This document shows positions 1 to 5,834 of a stretch of DNA of 7,650 nt, piece after piece. A program made the translations under genes and the position numbers. Position 1 is the first letter of the stretch, and each line of letters starts with the position of its first letter. The DNA lies in assembly GCA_934589665.1 (NCBI GenBank), contig CAKTOJ010000084.1, forward strand, positions 1-7,650. Reading direction: 5' to 3'. The stretch comes from an uncultured Oscillospiraceae bacterium (lineage in GTDB: Bacteria > Bacillota > Clostridia > Oscillospirales > Oscillospiraceae). The notes under the pieces were generated by a model that saw only the letters and a list, made by a program, of their open reading frames with translations, had not been told where the DNA came from and ran no database searches.

Positions 1-1489
1 GCTGGAGATAGACCGCATCGAGCAGCTCGCCCTTCTGGTAGAGAATGTAGTCCTCGGCCGAGGTGCCCTCTTCACCAATGACCTTCATCATCTGATTGAT
101 CTCGTTGCTGCGCTTGAGGATGCTGCGCGCCTCCTCCACGCGTCCCATGTCCACAACGCCCTGATACTTCGACCACGAGTCGATGGGGTGGATGGAAGGA
201 TATTTGCGCGCGTCGGAGCGCTCGCGGGAGAGGCCGTGGAAGGCGCCGACGACCTTGAGTGTCGCCTGCGTGACCGGCTCTTCAAAGTTGCCGCCGGCGG
301 GCGAAACCGTGCCGCCGATGGTGACGGAGGCGATCCTGCCGTTTCTCAGCCGCACCTTGCCCGCGCGCTCATAAAATGCCGCAATCACGGATTCGAGGTA
401 GGCGGGGAACGCTTCTTCGCCGGGGATCTCCTCCAGTCGGCCGCTCATCTCGCGCATGGCCTGCGCCCAGCGGCTCGTGGAGTCTGCCAGAAGCAGGACA
501 TTGAGCCCCATCTGGCGGTAATATTCGGCCATCGTCACCGCCGTGTACACCGACGCTTCACGCGCCGCGACCGGCATGGACGAGGTGTTGCAGATGATAA
601 TGGTGCGCTCCATGAGCGAACGGCCCGTGCGCGGGTCGACCAGCTCGGGGAACTCCTTGAGCACCTCGACGACCTCGCCCGCGCGTTCGCCGCAGGCGGC
701 GACGATGACGATATCGACATCGGCATTCTTCGCCTCCATATGCTGGAGCACCGTCTTGCCCGCGCCGAACGGGCCGGGCACGCAGAACGTGCCGCCCTTG
801 GCGACCGGCAGGAAGGTATCGATGCAGCGAATCTTCGTCACCAGCGTTTCGTCAGGGCGCAGACGCTCCTCATAGCAGCGGATAGGCATCTTGACGGGCC
901 AGGAGAAAACCATGCTCAACTCTTTTTCCTCGCCGTTTTCGTTTTCCAGCACGGCAACGGTCGAGCGCACGGGATAGCTGCCCCTGCCCTGCACGGACTT
1001 CACGCGCCAGCCCTCATCCTTGAGGTCAAAGGGTACCATGATAAGGTGCGTAAACTGCCCCTCGGGTACGCTGCCGACCGCGTCGCCCGCCAGAACCGCG
1101 TCGCCGGGCTTGACAAGCGGGGTGAACTCCCACTCCTTATCCGGAATGGGATCGAGATAAACGCCGCGCTGGAGGAAGAAGCCGCACTGCTCGGCCAGCT
1201 GCGGCAGTGGATTCTGCAGGCCGTCGAACACCTGCGTGAGAAGGCCGGGGCCGAGCTCGACGCTCATCAGCTCGCCGGTAAGCTCGACCTCATCGCCGAC
1301 CTGAATGCCGTTGGTCATTTCATAGATCTGCATGCTCACGGCGTCGCCGTTGATGCGGATGACCTCGCCCTTGAGCCGCTCGTCTCCGACCTTGACAAAG
1401 CCCACCTCATTTTTTCGCACGGAGCCGGAAAACCTTGCCGAGACAAGGTTGCCGTTGACTCCGGTCACATAACCTGTCACTTTTTCCAT
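1..1489 (-). CDS. ntpA: V/A-type ATPase catalytic subunit A (partial, C-terminus cut by window edge)
   Basis: This is the nucleotide-hydrolysing subunit of the V1/A1 headpiece, alternating with subunit B in a hexamer that drives, or is driven by, ion flow through the membrane sector. The ATG at 1489 has a GGAG ribosome binding site 7 nt upstream; 496 codons are visible and roughly the last 90 residues of the usual ~590 are missing. Visible motifs are the N-terminal beta-barrel (from MEKVTGYVTGVNGNLV), Walker A GPFGAGKT at residues 239-246 with Lys245, the catalytic Glu268 in CGERAGEV, NTSSMPVAARE near 301-311, and Walker B LLLADSTSRW with Asp336. The A-subunit-specific insert (about residues 115-200) is present. 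Wording such as GAGKTVLQH, CGERAGEVVEVL, ICNTSSMPVAARE and EIPGEEAFPAYL resembles the chlamydial/spirochaete branch, whereas archaeal-type A subunits usually read GERGNEM and GEEGYPAYL. It is third in the operon, 18 nt after the DUF2764 gene. H+ versus Na+ specificity cannot be judged without the membrane subunits. Confidence 0.97.
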   Translation of the reverse strand, partial: MEKVTGYVTGVNGNLVSARFSGSVRKNEVGFVKVGDERLKGEVIRINGDAVSMQIYEMTNGIQVGDEVELTGELMSVELGPGLLTQVFDGLQNPLPQLAEQCGFFLQRGVYLDPIPDKEWEFTPLVKPGDAVLAGDAVGSVPEGQFTHLIMVPFDLKDEGWRVKSVQGRGSYPVRSTVAVLENENGEEKELSMVFSWPVKMPIRCYEERLRPDETLVTKIRCIDTFLPVAKGGTFCVPGPFGAGKTVLQHMEAKNADVDIVIVAACGERAGEVVEVLKEFPELVDPRTGRSLMERTIIICNTSSMPVAAREASVYTAVTMAEYYRQMGLNVLLLADSTSRWAQAMREMSGRLEEIPGEEAFPAYLESVIAAFYERAGKVRLRNGRIASVTIGGTVSPAGGNFEEPVTQATLKVVGAFHGLSRERSDARKYPSIHPIDSWSKYQGVVDMGRVEEARSILKRSNEINQMMKVIGEEGTSAEDYILYQKGELLDAVYLQ

Positions 1490-1507
1490 TTCGTATCTCC
1501 GTTTCGT

Positions 1508-2029
1508 TTATATGCTCAATATCTGCCGGCGGATGTGCTCAAGCAGCCCGTCGAACGCCGCCCTGCCCTCATCGCGGCGGAAAATGCGTTGGCGCTCGAG
1601 CAGCCGCAGCTTCATCGCATAGCCATAAAGCGCGCAGTCATCAAAATTATGCAGTCCCACCAGCTCATCAAGCCGGGCAAATTCCAGCGCGAGCAGCAGC
1701 CGCTCGCCCTCAAGTGGATCGGACGCGTTCACCGCCGCCGTGACCGTCTGCGTCACAGCCGCCTCGCGCTCATTCGGCACGGCACAGGGCCTGCCGAGCT
1801 TGAGACTTCTCTGATAGTTCAGCTCGTCCGACAGCACGCGGTAAAAGGCCGCCCAGCGATCCACAAGCGGTCCCTCGCACGAGCGCTCCGTCAGCGTTTC
1901 CAGCGTGCGGTAGACCTTCTCGCTCACAGCCCCTCTGCACAGCTCGAGAAACGCGCTGTAATCCAGCGGCGGATTCTCATCCGCCCGAAGCATCGGCAGG
2001 CTTGCGATCAGATAGTAATAGGAAGCCAA
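1508..2029 (-). CDS. DUF2764 protein, accessory subunit of compact V-type ATPase
   Basis: A 173-residue soluble protein with no signal peptide or membrane segment. Its N-terminus (ASYYYLIASLP) and the later segment around FARLDELVGLHNFDD followed by MKLRLLERQ match what I recall of the DUF2764 family, which sits between subunits E and A in chlamydial-type ATPase operons and is thought to replace the missing central-stalk subunit C/d. That role is family inference. The start is TTG at 2029: an AAGGAG site at 2043-2038 lies 8 nt upstream, and the resulting N-terminus (M)ASYYYL fits the family. A GTG at 2038 would add three residues but overlaps the ribosome binding site. That site also overlaps the TAA stop of the subunit E gene, so the two genes are probably translationally coupled. 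The stop is TAA at 1510-1508. Confidence 0.85.
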   Translation of the reverse strand: MASYYYLIASLPMLRADENPPLDYSAFLELCRGAVSEKVYRTLETLTERSCEGPLVDRWAAFYRVLSDELNYQRSLKLGRPCAVPNEREAAVTQTVTAAVNASDPLEGERLLLALEFARLDELVGLHNFDDCALYGYAMKLRLLERQRIFRRDEGRAAFDGLLEHIRRQILSI

Positions 2030-2041
2030 AAGCGTCACTCC

Positions 2042-2602
2042 TTAAATATGCATATCCCGGAAGAAGGGCGCGAGCAGCTTGGAAAGCTCCTCGTCAGAGC
2101 AGTCGATGTAGCCCGAGCCGTCCTTCGCGCACAGGCGGAAGCCCGTGTGCACCTTTTTCGAGGGGCGGATCTCCAGTCCCGCCTTGACGGCTCCGGCCAG
2201 CTCGGCGCGCAGCGCCTCCGTCACCTCGGCCACCTCGGCGGCGTAAGCGGAAGCATCCTCGCCCTGTACGGCGGCAAGCACCAGCGACGCAAGCGTCTTG
2301 TCATCCAGCGCCTTGCCTGTGTCCTGTGCAAGCAACTTCGTCAGCTCGCCGTTGATCTCCTGCCGGAACGCGAGCACCGCGTCGCGTTTGGCCTGCTCGG
2401 CGCTGAGTTGAGCACTCGTCTTAAAGATCTCCGCCTCCGCCTTCGCACTCTCGCGCAGCTTGTCCGCTTCACTTCTGGCGTCGGCAAGGATCGCCTCCGC
2501 CTGCTTCTTCGCGTCGGCAAGGATGCTCGCAGCTTCCTGATTAGCGCTTTCAATTCCGTCTTTCCTGATGGAAGAAACAAGATCCTGTATCTGAAGTTCC
2601 AT
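2042..2602 (-). CDS. ntpE: V/A-type ATPase subunit E (peripheral stalk)
   Basis: A 186-residue peripheral-stalk subunit that acts as part of the stator holding the A3B3 head. The ATG at 2602 is preferred over an in-frame upstream start at 2662 because AGGTGAT (complementary to the 16S rRNA end) lies 4 nt before it, and because the extra 20 residues would extend across the likely promoter. Residues ~27-81 form a long Ala-rich charged coiled coil built on an 11-residue repeat, with Ala at the sixth position of five successive units. Residues ~100-186 form the globular domain that contacts the head, containing IRPSKKVHTGFRL and GSGYIDCSDEEL. It is first in the operon, as in chlamydial-type clusters. 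No gene for a partner stalk subunit G/H is seen upstream. Weak sequence conservation is normal for this family; operon context makes the assignment firm. Confidence 0.92.
   Translation of the reverse strand: MELQIQDLVSSIRKDGIESANQEAASILADAKKQAEAILADARSEADKLRESAKAEAEIFKTSAQLSAEQAKRDAVLAFRQEINGELTKLLAQDTGKALDDKTLASLVLAAVQGEDASAYAAEVAEVTEALRAELAGAVKAGLEIRPSKKVHTGFRLCAKDGSGYIDCSDEELSKLLAPFFRDMHI
2478..2524 (-). repeat. 33-bp-period direct repeat inside subunit E gene
   Basis: The 14-mer GCGTCGGCAAGGAT occurs at 2478-2491 and again exactly 33 bp later at 2511-2524. It encodes the repeated ATCCTTGCCGACGC segment (ILADA) of two adjacent 11-residue coiled-coil units. This reflects internal duplication of the hendecad repeat and is not a separate genetic element. 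Confidence 0.85.
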
Positions 2603-2636
2603 ATCGATCACCTTCCTGTTGGATTTTCCTTTATAT

Positions 2637-2642
2637 AGTATA
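2637..2642 (-). promoter_or_regulatory. Possible -10 box of the V-type ATPase operon promoter
   Basis: On the minus strand TATACT (2642-2637) lies about 35 bp before the subunit E start, in AT-rich sequence, so transcription would start near 2630 and leave a leader of about 28 nt. I see no good TTGACA-like -35 box at 16-18 bp spacing (the best window reads AGAATG). The call rests on the -10 match and on the expected position upstream of the first gene of the operon. Confidence 0.35.
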
Positions 2643-2939
2643 CCGTGTAAAGAATACGTCATTCTATTTGCAAAATCAATGCATTTCTTTTCTTTTATTC
2701 ATTGAACATATTGATTCCGCCTGTACTTATTTCTTTTTTATATGGCTCTCTATGCACAGTATTCTGTTCGTGCTTCCGTCCGGCACAAGCCGCCGAATCG
2801 CGCGCCTGTCCCCGTCAGCCATGGGCAGCATACCCGTATAAAAGATACCACCAACTGTACCATATATTCCGCACAACCGCAAGTCCCTCCCATTATGCAA
2901 AAGAGCCGTTGTGCTCAAAGACTATGCGCAAACAGCAAA
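2643..2939. other. Intergenic stretch without a convincing gene
   Basis: About 300 bp between the ATPase operon promoter and the terminator of the aldehyde dehydrogenase gene. Short open frames exist on both strands (for example 2727-2918 minus, 2742-2984 plus), but none has a ribosome binding site, family-like sequence or plausible composition. The only structure noticed is an imperfect inverted repeat (2871-2880 with 2905-2914, 9 of 10 bases pairing across a 24-nt loop). The part near 2643-2760 is AT-rich and could carry upstream promoter elements. I see no recognisable riboswitch. Confidence 0.5.
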
Positions 2940-2973
2940 GGAAAAGACGGCGCTGTGAAGCGCCGCCTTTTCC
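2940..2973 (-). terminator. Rho-independent terminator of the aldehyde dehydrogenase gene
   Basis: A 15-bp stem with one mismatch (arms 2940-2954 and 2959-2973) and a 4-nt loop (2955-2958). The GC core is GGCGCT/AGCGCC, and the stem base pairs an A-run with a T-run. On the minus strand it ends in a T-rich stretch and begins 37 nt after the TAA of the aldehyde dehydrogenase gene. The A/T flanks make it potentially bidirectional, but no plus-strand gene ends here. It insulates the downstream ATPase operon from aldehyde dehydrogenase transcription. Confidence 0.88.
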
Positions 2974-3010
2974 CTGTTTTATGAGGAGATTGGTTGAAAG
3001 ATTGCTGTAA

Positions 3011-4447
3011 TTACTCGACGTCCATGCCGTCCTGATAGAACTCGCCGAACAGCTCCTGCAGAGAGGGCATGTCCTCAGGAATGGGACGGGCAACCCAAGT
3101 GTTGTTCATGTAGTGCTTGAGGGAGATGTTCTCGGAAACGATGTTGCCGCCCCAGGTGCCGCAGCCCATGGAGGACGTCGGAGGCATACCGTTGGTGGCG
3201 CTGCCCGCGTTGCCCTTGTTGTTGGGCTGGCGAACCATGATACGGGTAACAGGCGCCATCATGGCCAGACGATGGATATGATCGTCGTCGAAGGAGTAGA
3301 TGCCGCAGGAGTGGCCCTTGCCGCCGACCTCATAGATCGCGCGAACCATGTCGAGCGCGTTCTCGAACTCGCCGTCATACTTGAACAGAGCCATCAGGGT
3401 GGTCAGCTTCTCGCTGGAGAAGAGATGCTCCTTGCCGATGTTCTCGCGGCCGCCGCCGGTGACAGCGATGAACTTGCGGTCAGCGGGGATCTCAAAGCCA
3501 GCCTTCTCGGCAAGCTTCTGCGCGGAGATAGCAACGGTGTCGGGCAGACGGTGGCCGGTCTCATCCCACATGACGAGCTTGAGCTTCTCAGCCTCGTCAG
3601 CGCTGGCCAGATAAGCGCCTTCCTTGACCAGAGCCTTGACGAAATCGTCATAAACGGAAGCGTGGCAGACAATGTTGCCGTCGCAGGAGCAGCCGGAGCC
3701 GAAGTCGGAGCACTTGGAAATGCGGCAGTTCTGAGCGACCTCGGCAATACGCTCGGGCGTATTGGCGGTTTCATCGATAACCTCGGTGGCATTGCCGGCG
3801 CCGGAACCGAACGCGGGCGTACCGGAGGAGTAAGCAGCCTTGACCATCGGGCGGCCGCCGGTGGCGATGACGAGGTCAACGCGCTTCATGAGCTCCTGAG
3901 ACATCGCAATGCTGGGGTTCTTGATGCCCTGGATGATATCGGCGGGAGCGCCCTCCTTCACGAGAGCCTCACGGATGATGTCAATGCACTTGTTGGTGAC
4001 GTTCTTTGCGCGGGGATGGGGGGAGCAGATGAGCACGTCACGCGCCTTAATGGCGTAGATGATCTGGCCGGCAGGCGTCAGGCAGGGGTTGGTGGTGGGA
4101 ACCAGAGTGCCAATCACGCCGACGGGCTTGCCGTAGCGGACGAGGCCCTTCTCCTTGTTCTCCTCAATGATGCCGACGCTGGGCTGGCGCAGGCAGTCGC
4201 GCAGGATCAGCTTGAGCTTGTTGCGCTTGTTGCGCTTGGTGACCTTATCGCCCAGGCGGGTCTCATCGACCGCCTCATCAGCGAGTTCGCCCCAAACCTT
4301 CAGGGGGTAGAGCGCGGCGCAGACCGCCTGACAAAGGTGATCCACACGGGCCTGATCGTAATTCTCGATGATCTTCGCGGCTGCACGGGCGCGCGCAACG
4401 AGCTCTTCGATCTCAGCGATCTGCTCAGCAGTAATTTCGCTTGCCAT
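3011..4447 (-). CDS. CoA-acylating aldehyde dehydrogenase (sulfoacetaldehyde/succinate-semialdehyde dehydrogenase-like)
   Basis: A 478-residue soluble enzyme of the aldehyde dehydrogenase superfamily, CoA-acylating branch: aldehyde + CoA + NAD(P)+ to acyl-CoA + NAD(P)H, reversible. The ATG at 4447 has AAGGAG 9 nt upstream. Family marks include KPVGVIGTLVPTTNPCLTP (residues ~107-125), the nucleotide-binding segment with ATGG (195-198), AYSSGTPAFGSGAGN (205-219), the catalytic region GSGCSCDGN with Cys253 aligning to the AdhE/EutE nucleophile, GKGHSCGIYS (377-385) and SMGCGTWGGN (426-435). The C-terminal pattern NNTWVARPIPED...PSLQELFG recalls acylating sulfoacetaldehyde dehydrogenase (SauS), while the middle also resembles clostridial succinate-semialdehyde dehydrogenase (SucD). 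Substrate is therefore open: acetaldehyde, sulfoacetaldehyde or a semialdehyde. There is no fused alcohol dehydrogenase domain and no microcompartment-targeting N-terminal extension. Five cysteines lie within residues 241-261. It is a single-gene unit, divergent from a LysR regulator and ended by a strong terminator. Confidence 0.88.
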   Translation of the reverse strand: MASEITAEQIAEIEELVARARAAAKIIENYDQARVDHLCQAVCAALYPLKVWGELADEAVDETRLGDKVTKRNKRNKLKLILRDCLRQPSVGIIEENKEKGLVRYGKPVGVIGTLVPTTNPCLTPAGQIIYAIKARDVLICSPHPRAKNVTNKCIDIIREALVKEGAPADIIQGIKNPSIAMSQELMKRVDLVIATGGRPMVKAAYSSGTPAFGSGAGNATEVIDETANTPERIAEVAQNCRISKCSDFGSGCSCDGNIVCHASVYDDFVKALVKEGAYLASADEAEKLKLVMWDETGHRLPDTVAISAQKLAEKAGFEIPADRKFIAVTGGGRENIGKEHLFSSEKLTTLMALFKYDGEFENALDMVRAIYEVGGKGHSCGIYSFDDDHIHRLAMMAPVTRIMVRQPNNKGNAGSATNGMPPTSSMGCGTWGGNIVSENISLKHYMNNTWVARPIPEDMPSLQELFGEFYQDGMDVE

Positions 4448-4518
4448 AACTATTATCTCCTTTTTCCTCTCATTTTTTAGTTGGTAGATTTTAACAGTTT
4501 TGCTTGCTTGATGAGTTT

Positions 4519-4547
4519 ATTATAGTCAATACTTCACAGGTAGTCCA
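4519..4547 (-). promoter_or_regulatory. Sigma-A-type promoter of the aldehyde dehydrogenase gene
   Basis: On the minus strand a consensus TATAAT (4524-4519) is preceded at 17 bp by TGGACT (4547-4542), a 4-of-6 match to TTGACA. The predicted start near 4512 gives a leader of about 65 nt. An 8-bp palindrome CAATATTG (4546-4553) overlaps the -35 box. A strong -10 with a weak -35 is typical of promoters that need an activator, which fits the LysR site further upstream. Confidence 0.7.
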
Positions 4548-4568
4548 ATATTGAGTATCTAATTTTTA

Positions 4569-4583
4569 ATAGAAATCATCTAT
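4569..4583. promoter_or_regulatory. Putative LysR-family operator (T-N11-A dyad)
   Basis: ATAGA-N5-TCTAT is a perfect 15-bp inverted repeat that contains the LysR-type signature T-N11-A (T4570, A4582). Its centre (4576) is about 64 bp upstream of the predicted aldehyde dehydrogenase start and about 62 bp upstream of the predicted lysR start. This is the standard position of the recognition site in divergent LysR-regulated pairs. No second copy is obvious nearer the -35 boxes. Confidence 0.6.
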
Positions 4584-4602
4584 CGTTCTTTTTCTTCTCC
4601 TC

Positions 4603-4631
4603 TTGCCGAAGCGCGAAAAAGGTCGTATAAT
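4603..4631 (+). promoter_or_regulatory. Sigma-A-type promoter of the lysR gene
   Basis: TTGCCG (4603-4608), a 17-bp spacer, then a perfect TATAAT (4626-4631). Transcription would start near 4638, giving a leader of about 30 nt that holds the AAAGGA ribosome binding site 8-9 nt before the ATG at 4668. Confidence 0.8.
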
Positions 4632-4667
4632 ATAAAAAATAAAAATATAAGGGAAAGGAACGACAAC

Positions 4668-5597
4668 ATGACACTTGCACAGCTTCAATATTTCAAAACA
4701 CTGGCCCACGTCCTTCATTATACGCGGGCAGCCGAGCAGCTTCATATCGCCCAGCCGAGCCTGAGCTACTCTATCAGCGAGCTGGAAAAGGAGCTTGGTG
4801 TAAAGCTGTTTGAAAAAGAGGACCGCAAGATCCGCCTGACTACGTATGGCGAGCAGTTTCTGCCTTATGTGGAAAACGCGCTGGCCGTACTGGCCGAAGG
4901 CTCGGAAATGCTTCACCAGATGGCCGGCACCTCCTACCAGGTCGTTCGTCTCGGTTATTTCCACTCGATCGCCGCCTCCCTGATCCCCGAAATGATGAAC
5001 GGAATCTATCAGGCAAAGGAAAATGAGCGTCTCCGCTTCCAGTTTACGGAGGCCGTCTCCCTCGCCCTTTTCAATCAGCTGAAAAACGGCGATCTCGATC
5101 TTGCCTTCTGCATGCATGCGGACGACACGGTGGAATCCGTCCCCGTTCTGCGTCAGCCGCTGTATCTGGTCGTCCCGCCGGATCACCCGCTCGCTGCGCG
5201 GAAAACAGTGCAGTTCGAGGATTTCGCGCACGAACCCTTCACAATGCTTGACAAGTCGAACAGCCTGCGCAGCTACATTGACAAAATGTACACGCATTAT
5301 AATGTATCGCCGAACATCATGTTCTCCGTTCGGGAGTGCAACGCCGCCGTTCAGTATGTTTCGCTGCGCCTGTGCGCCACGATTCTGCCGATGATCCCCG
5401 CCATGGAGTCGGACAAGGTCTGCGCGGTCCCGATCGAGTACAACGGCGCTCCGCTCATGCGAGAGGTTTACTTCTCGTGGTCGAAACAGCGGCCGCTCTC
5501 CTCCGCCGCCAAGCGGGTGCGCGACTACATCACCGGCCACTATGCCCTGACCGAAAAGGATACGACCGGCTTCAACGGCGCCTCTGTCAAAGCGTAA
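4668..5597 (+). CDS. LysR-type transcriptional regulator
   Basis: A 309-residue DNA-binding regulator, close to the usual ~300 of the family. Residues 1-60 form the winged helix-turn-helix: MTLAQLQYFKTLA, then TRAAEQLHIAQPSLSYSISELE with the recognition helix, and the wing LGVKLFEKEDRKIRLT. A linker helix follows to ~85. From ~92 (VVRLGYFHSIA) the two-lobed effector-binding domain runs to the C-terminus, including DLDLAFCMH (~143-151) and LYLVVPPDHPLA (~166-177). The effector cannot be predicted from sequence. It is transcribed divergently from the aldehyde dehydrogenase gene across a 220-bp region carrying a LysR-type dyad, so it most probably regulates that gene and itself. Its transcript ends at the hairpin at 5612, so it is not in the same transcription unit as the E3 gene, although it could also act on that operon. 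Confidence 0.95.
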   Translation: MTLAQLQYFKTLAHVLHYTRAAEQLHIAQPSLSYSISELEKELGVKLFEKEDRKIRLTTYGEQFLPYVENALAVLAEGSEMLHQMAGTSYQVVRLGYFHSIAASLIPEMMNGIYQAKENERLRFQFTEAVSLALFNQLKNGDLDLAFCMHADDTVESVPVLRQPLYLVVPPDHPLAARKTVQFEDFAHEPFTMLDKSNSLRSYIDKMYTHYNVSPNIMFSVRECNAAVQYVSLRLCATILPMIPAMESDKVCAVPIEYNGAPLMREVYFSWSKQRPLSSAAKRVRDYITGHYALTEKDTTGFNGASVKA

Positions 5598-5611
5598 GCT
5601 CCATATTGTTC

Positions 5612-5641
5612 AGACAGCCGTTCCGCGCGGCTGTCTTTTTT
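5612..5641 (+). terminator. Rho-independent terminator of lysR
   Basis: A perfect 9-bp stem (AGACAGCCG at 5612-5620 with CGGCTGTCT at 5628-5636), a 7-nt loop and a run of six T (5636-5641). It starts 15 nt after the lysR stop codon and separates lysR from the lpdA operon. Confidence 0.9.
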
Positions 5642-5834
5642 CGTCCGTTGCACCCTGCTCTTTTATTTATTGTTCAGGCAAATAAATTCCATTTTGAAAC
5701 TAAATTGCAATTATCTTCCTTAATTGATATTATTTCTAAAAAGAAATGGTATTTTTTCTTGTTTTTTATTTATTTTGTACAATCGATTGTCAATTTTTTT
5801 ATAAGTCTTAAACAATCAGAAACGGAGGAGCCCT
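5642..5834 (+). promoter_or_regulatory. AT-rich promoter/leader region of the lpdA-E1 operon
   Basis: A strikingly AT-rich 190-bp stretch with long T runs, against GC-rich genes on both sides. Promoter candidates are imperfect: TTGTAC (5775-5780) with TATAAG (5800-5805) at a long 19-bp spacing, and TTGATA near 5724 followed 17 bp later by the poor match TGGTAT. Palindromes include ATTTCT-N4-AGAAAT (about 5731-5746) and ACAATCGATTGT (5779-5790). The ribosome binding site GGAGG (5824-5828) is 6 nt before the lpdA ATG. I see no proper -24/-12 sigma-54 promoter, although acetoin operons in other Bacillota often use one. Confidence 0.45.
5779..5804. promoter_or_regulatory. Palindromic operator candidates upstream of lpdA (12-bp palindrome; Rex-like half sites)
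   Basis: ACAATCGATTGT (5779-5790) is a perfect 12-bp palindrome. Overlapping it, TTGTCAA-N4-TTTATAA (5787-5804) matches 11 of 14 specified positions of the clostridial Rex operator TTGTTAA-N4-TTAACAA. Rex senses the NADH/NAD+ ratio and commonly controls dehydrogenase genes in Bacillota. In such AT-rich DNA partial matches arise easily, so the identity of the binding protein is speculative. Confidence 0.3.

Noticed and set aside
2000..2038. GTG at 2038 as start of the DUF2764 gene
   Set aside because: It overlaps the ribosome binding site itself; TTG at 2029 has proper 8-nt spacing and gives the family-typical N-terminus.
188..2638. 816-codon open frame on the plus strand antisense to the ATPase genes
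   Set aside because: It runs antisense through three well-supported genes, is rich in His/Arg/Ala/Leu as GC-rich antisense frames are, and shows no family motif. It is a composition artefact.
2727..2918. 63-codon minus-strand frame (and overlapping plus-strand frames at 2702-3010 and 2742-2984) in the intergenic stretch
   Set aside because: No ribosome binding site, TTG or poor starts, no recognisable sequence, and the plus-strand frames run through the terminator hairpin.
3113..4480. 455-codon plus-strand open frame antisense to the aldehyde dehydrogenase
   Set aside because: Low-complexity Ala/Gly/Leu/Asp translation with no recognisable domain, fully within a real gene on the other strand.
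4481..4497. Rex-like inverted repeat (TTGGTAG...TTAACAG) in the aldehyde dehydrogenase leader
   Set aside because: The half-sites are separated by 3 and not 4 bases and the left half has two mismatches, so it does not fit the Rex operator.
4566..5540. 324-codon minus-strand open frame antisense to the LysR gene
   Set aside because: It would begin inside the LysR coding region and end within the divergent promoter region. There is no family resemblance, and the LysR frame has clear domains and signals.
5747..5762. Possible sigma-54 promoter (TGG...TTG) before lpdA, expected if this were a Bacillus-type acetoin operon
   Set aside because: The GG to GC spacing and the -12 GC are wrong; it is just a T-run following TGG.
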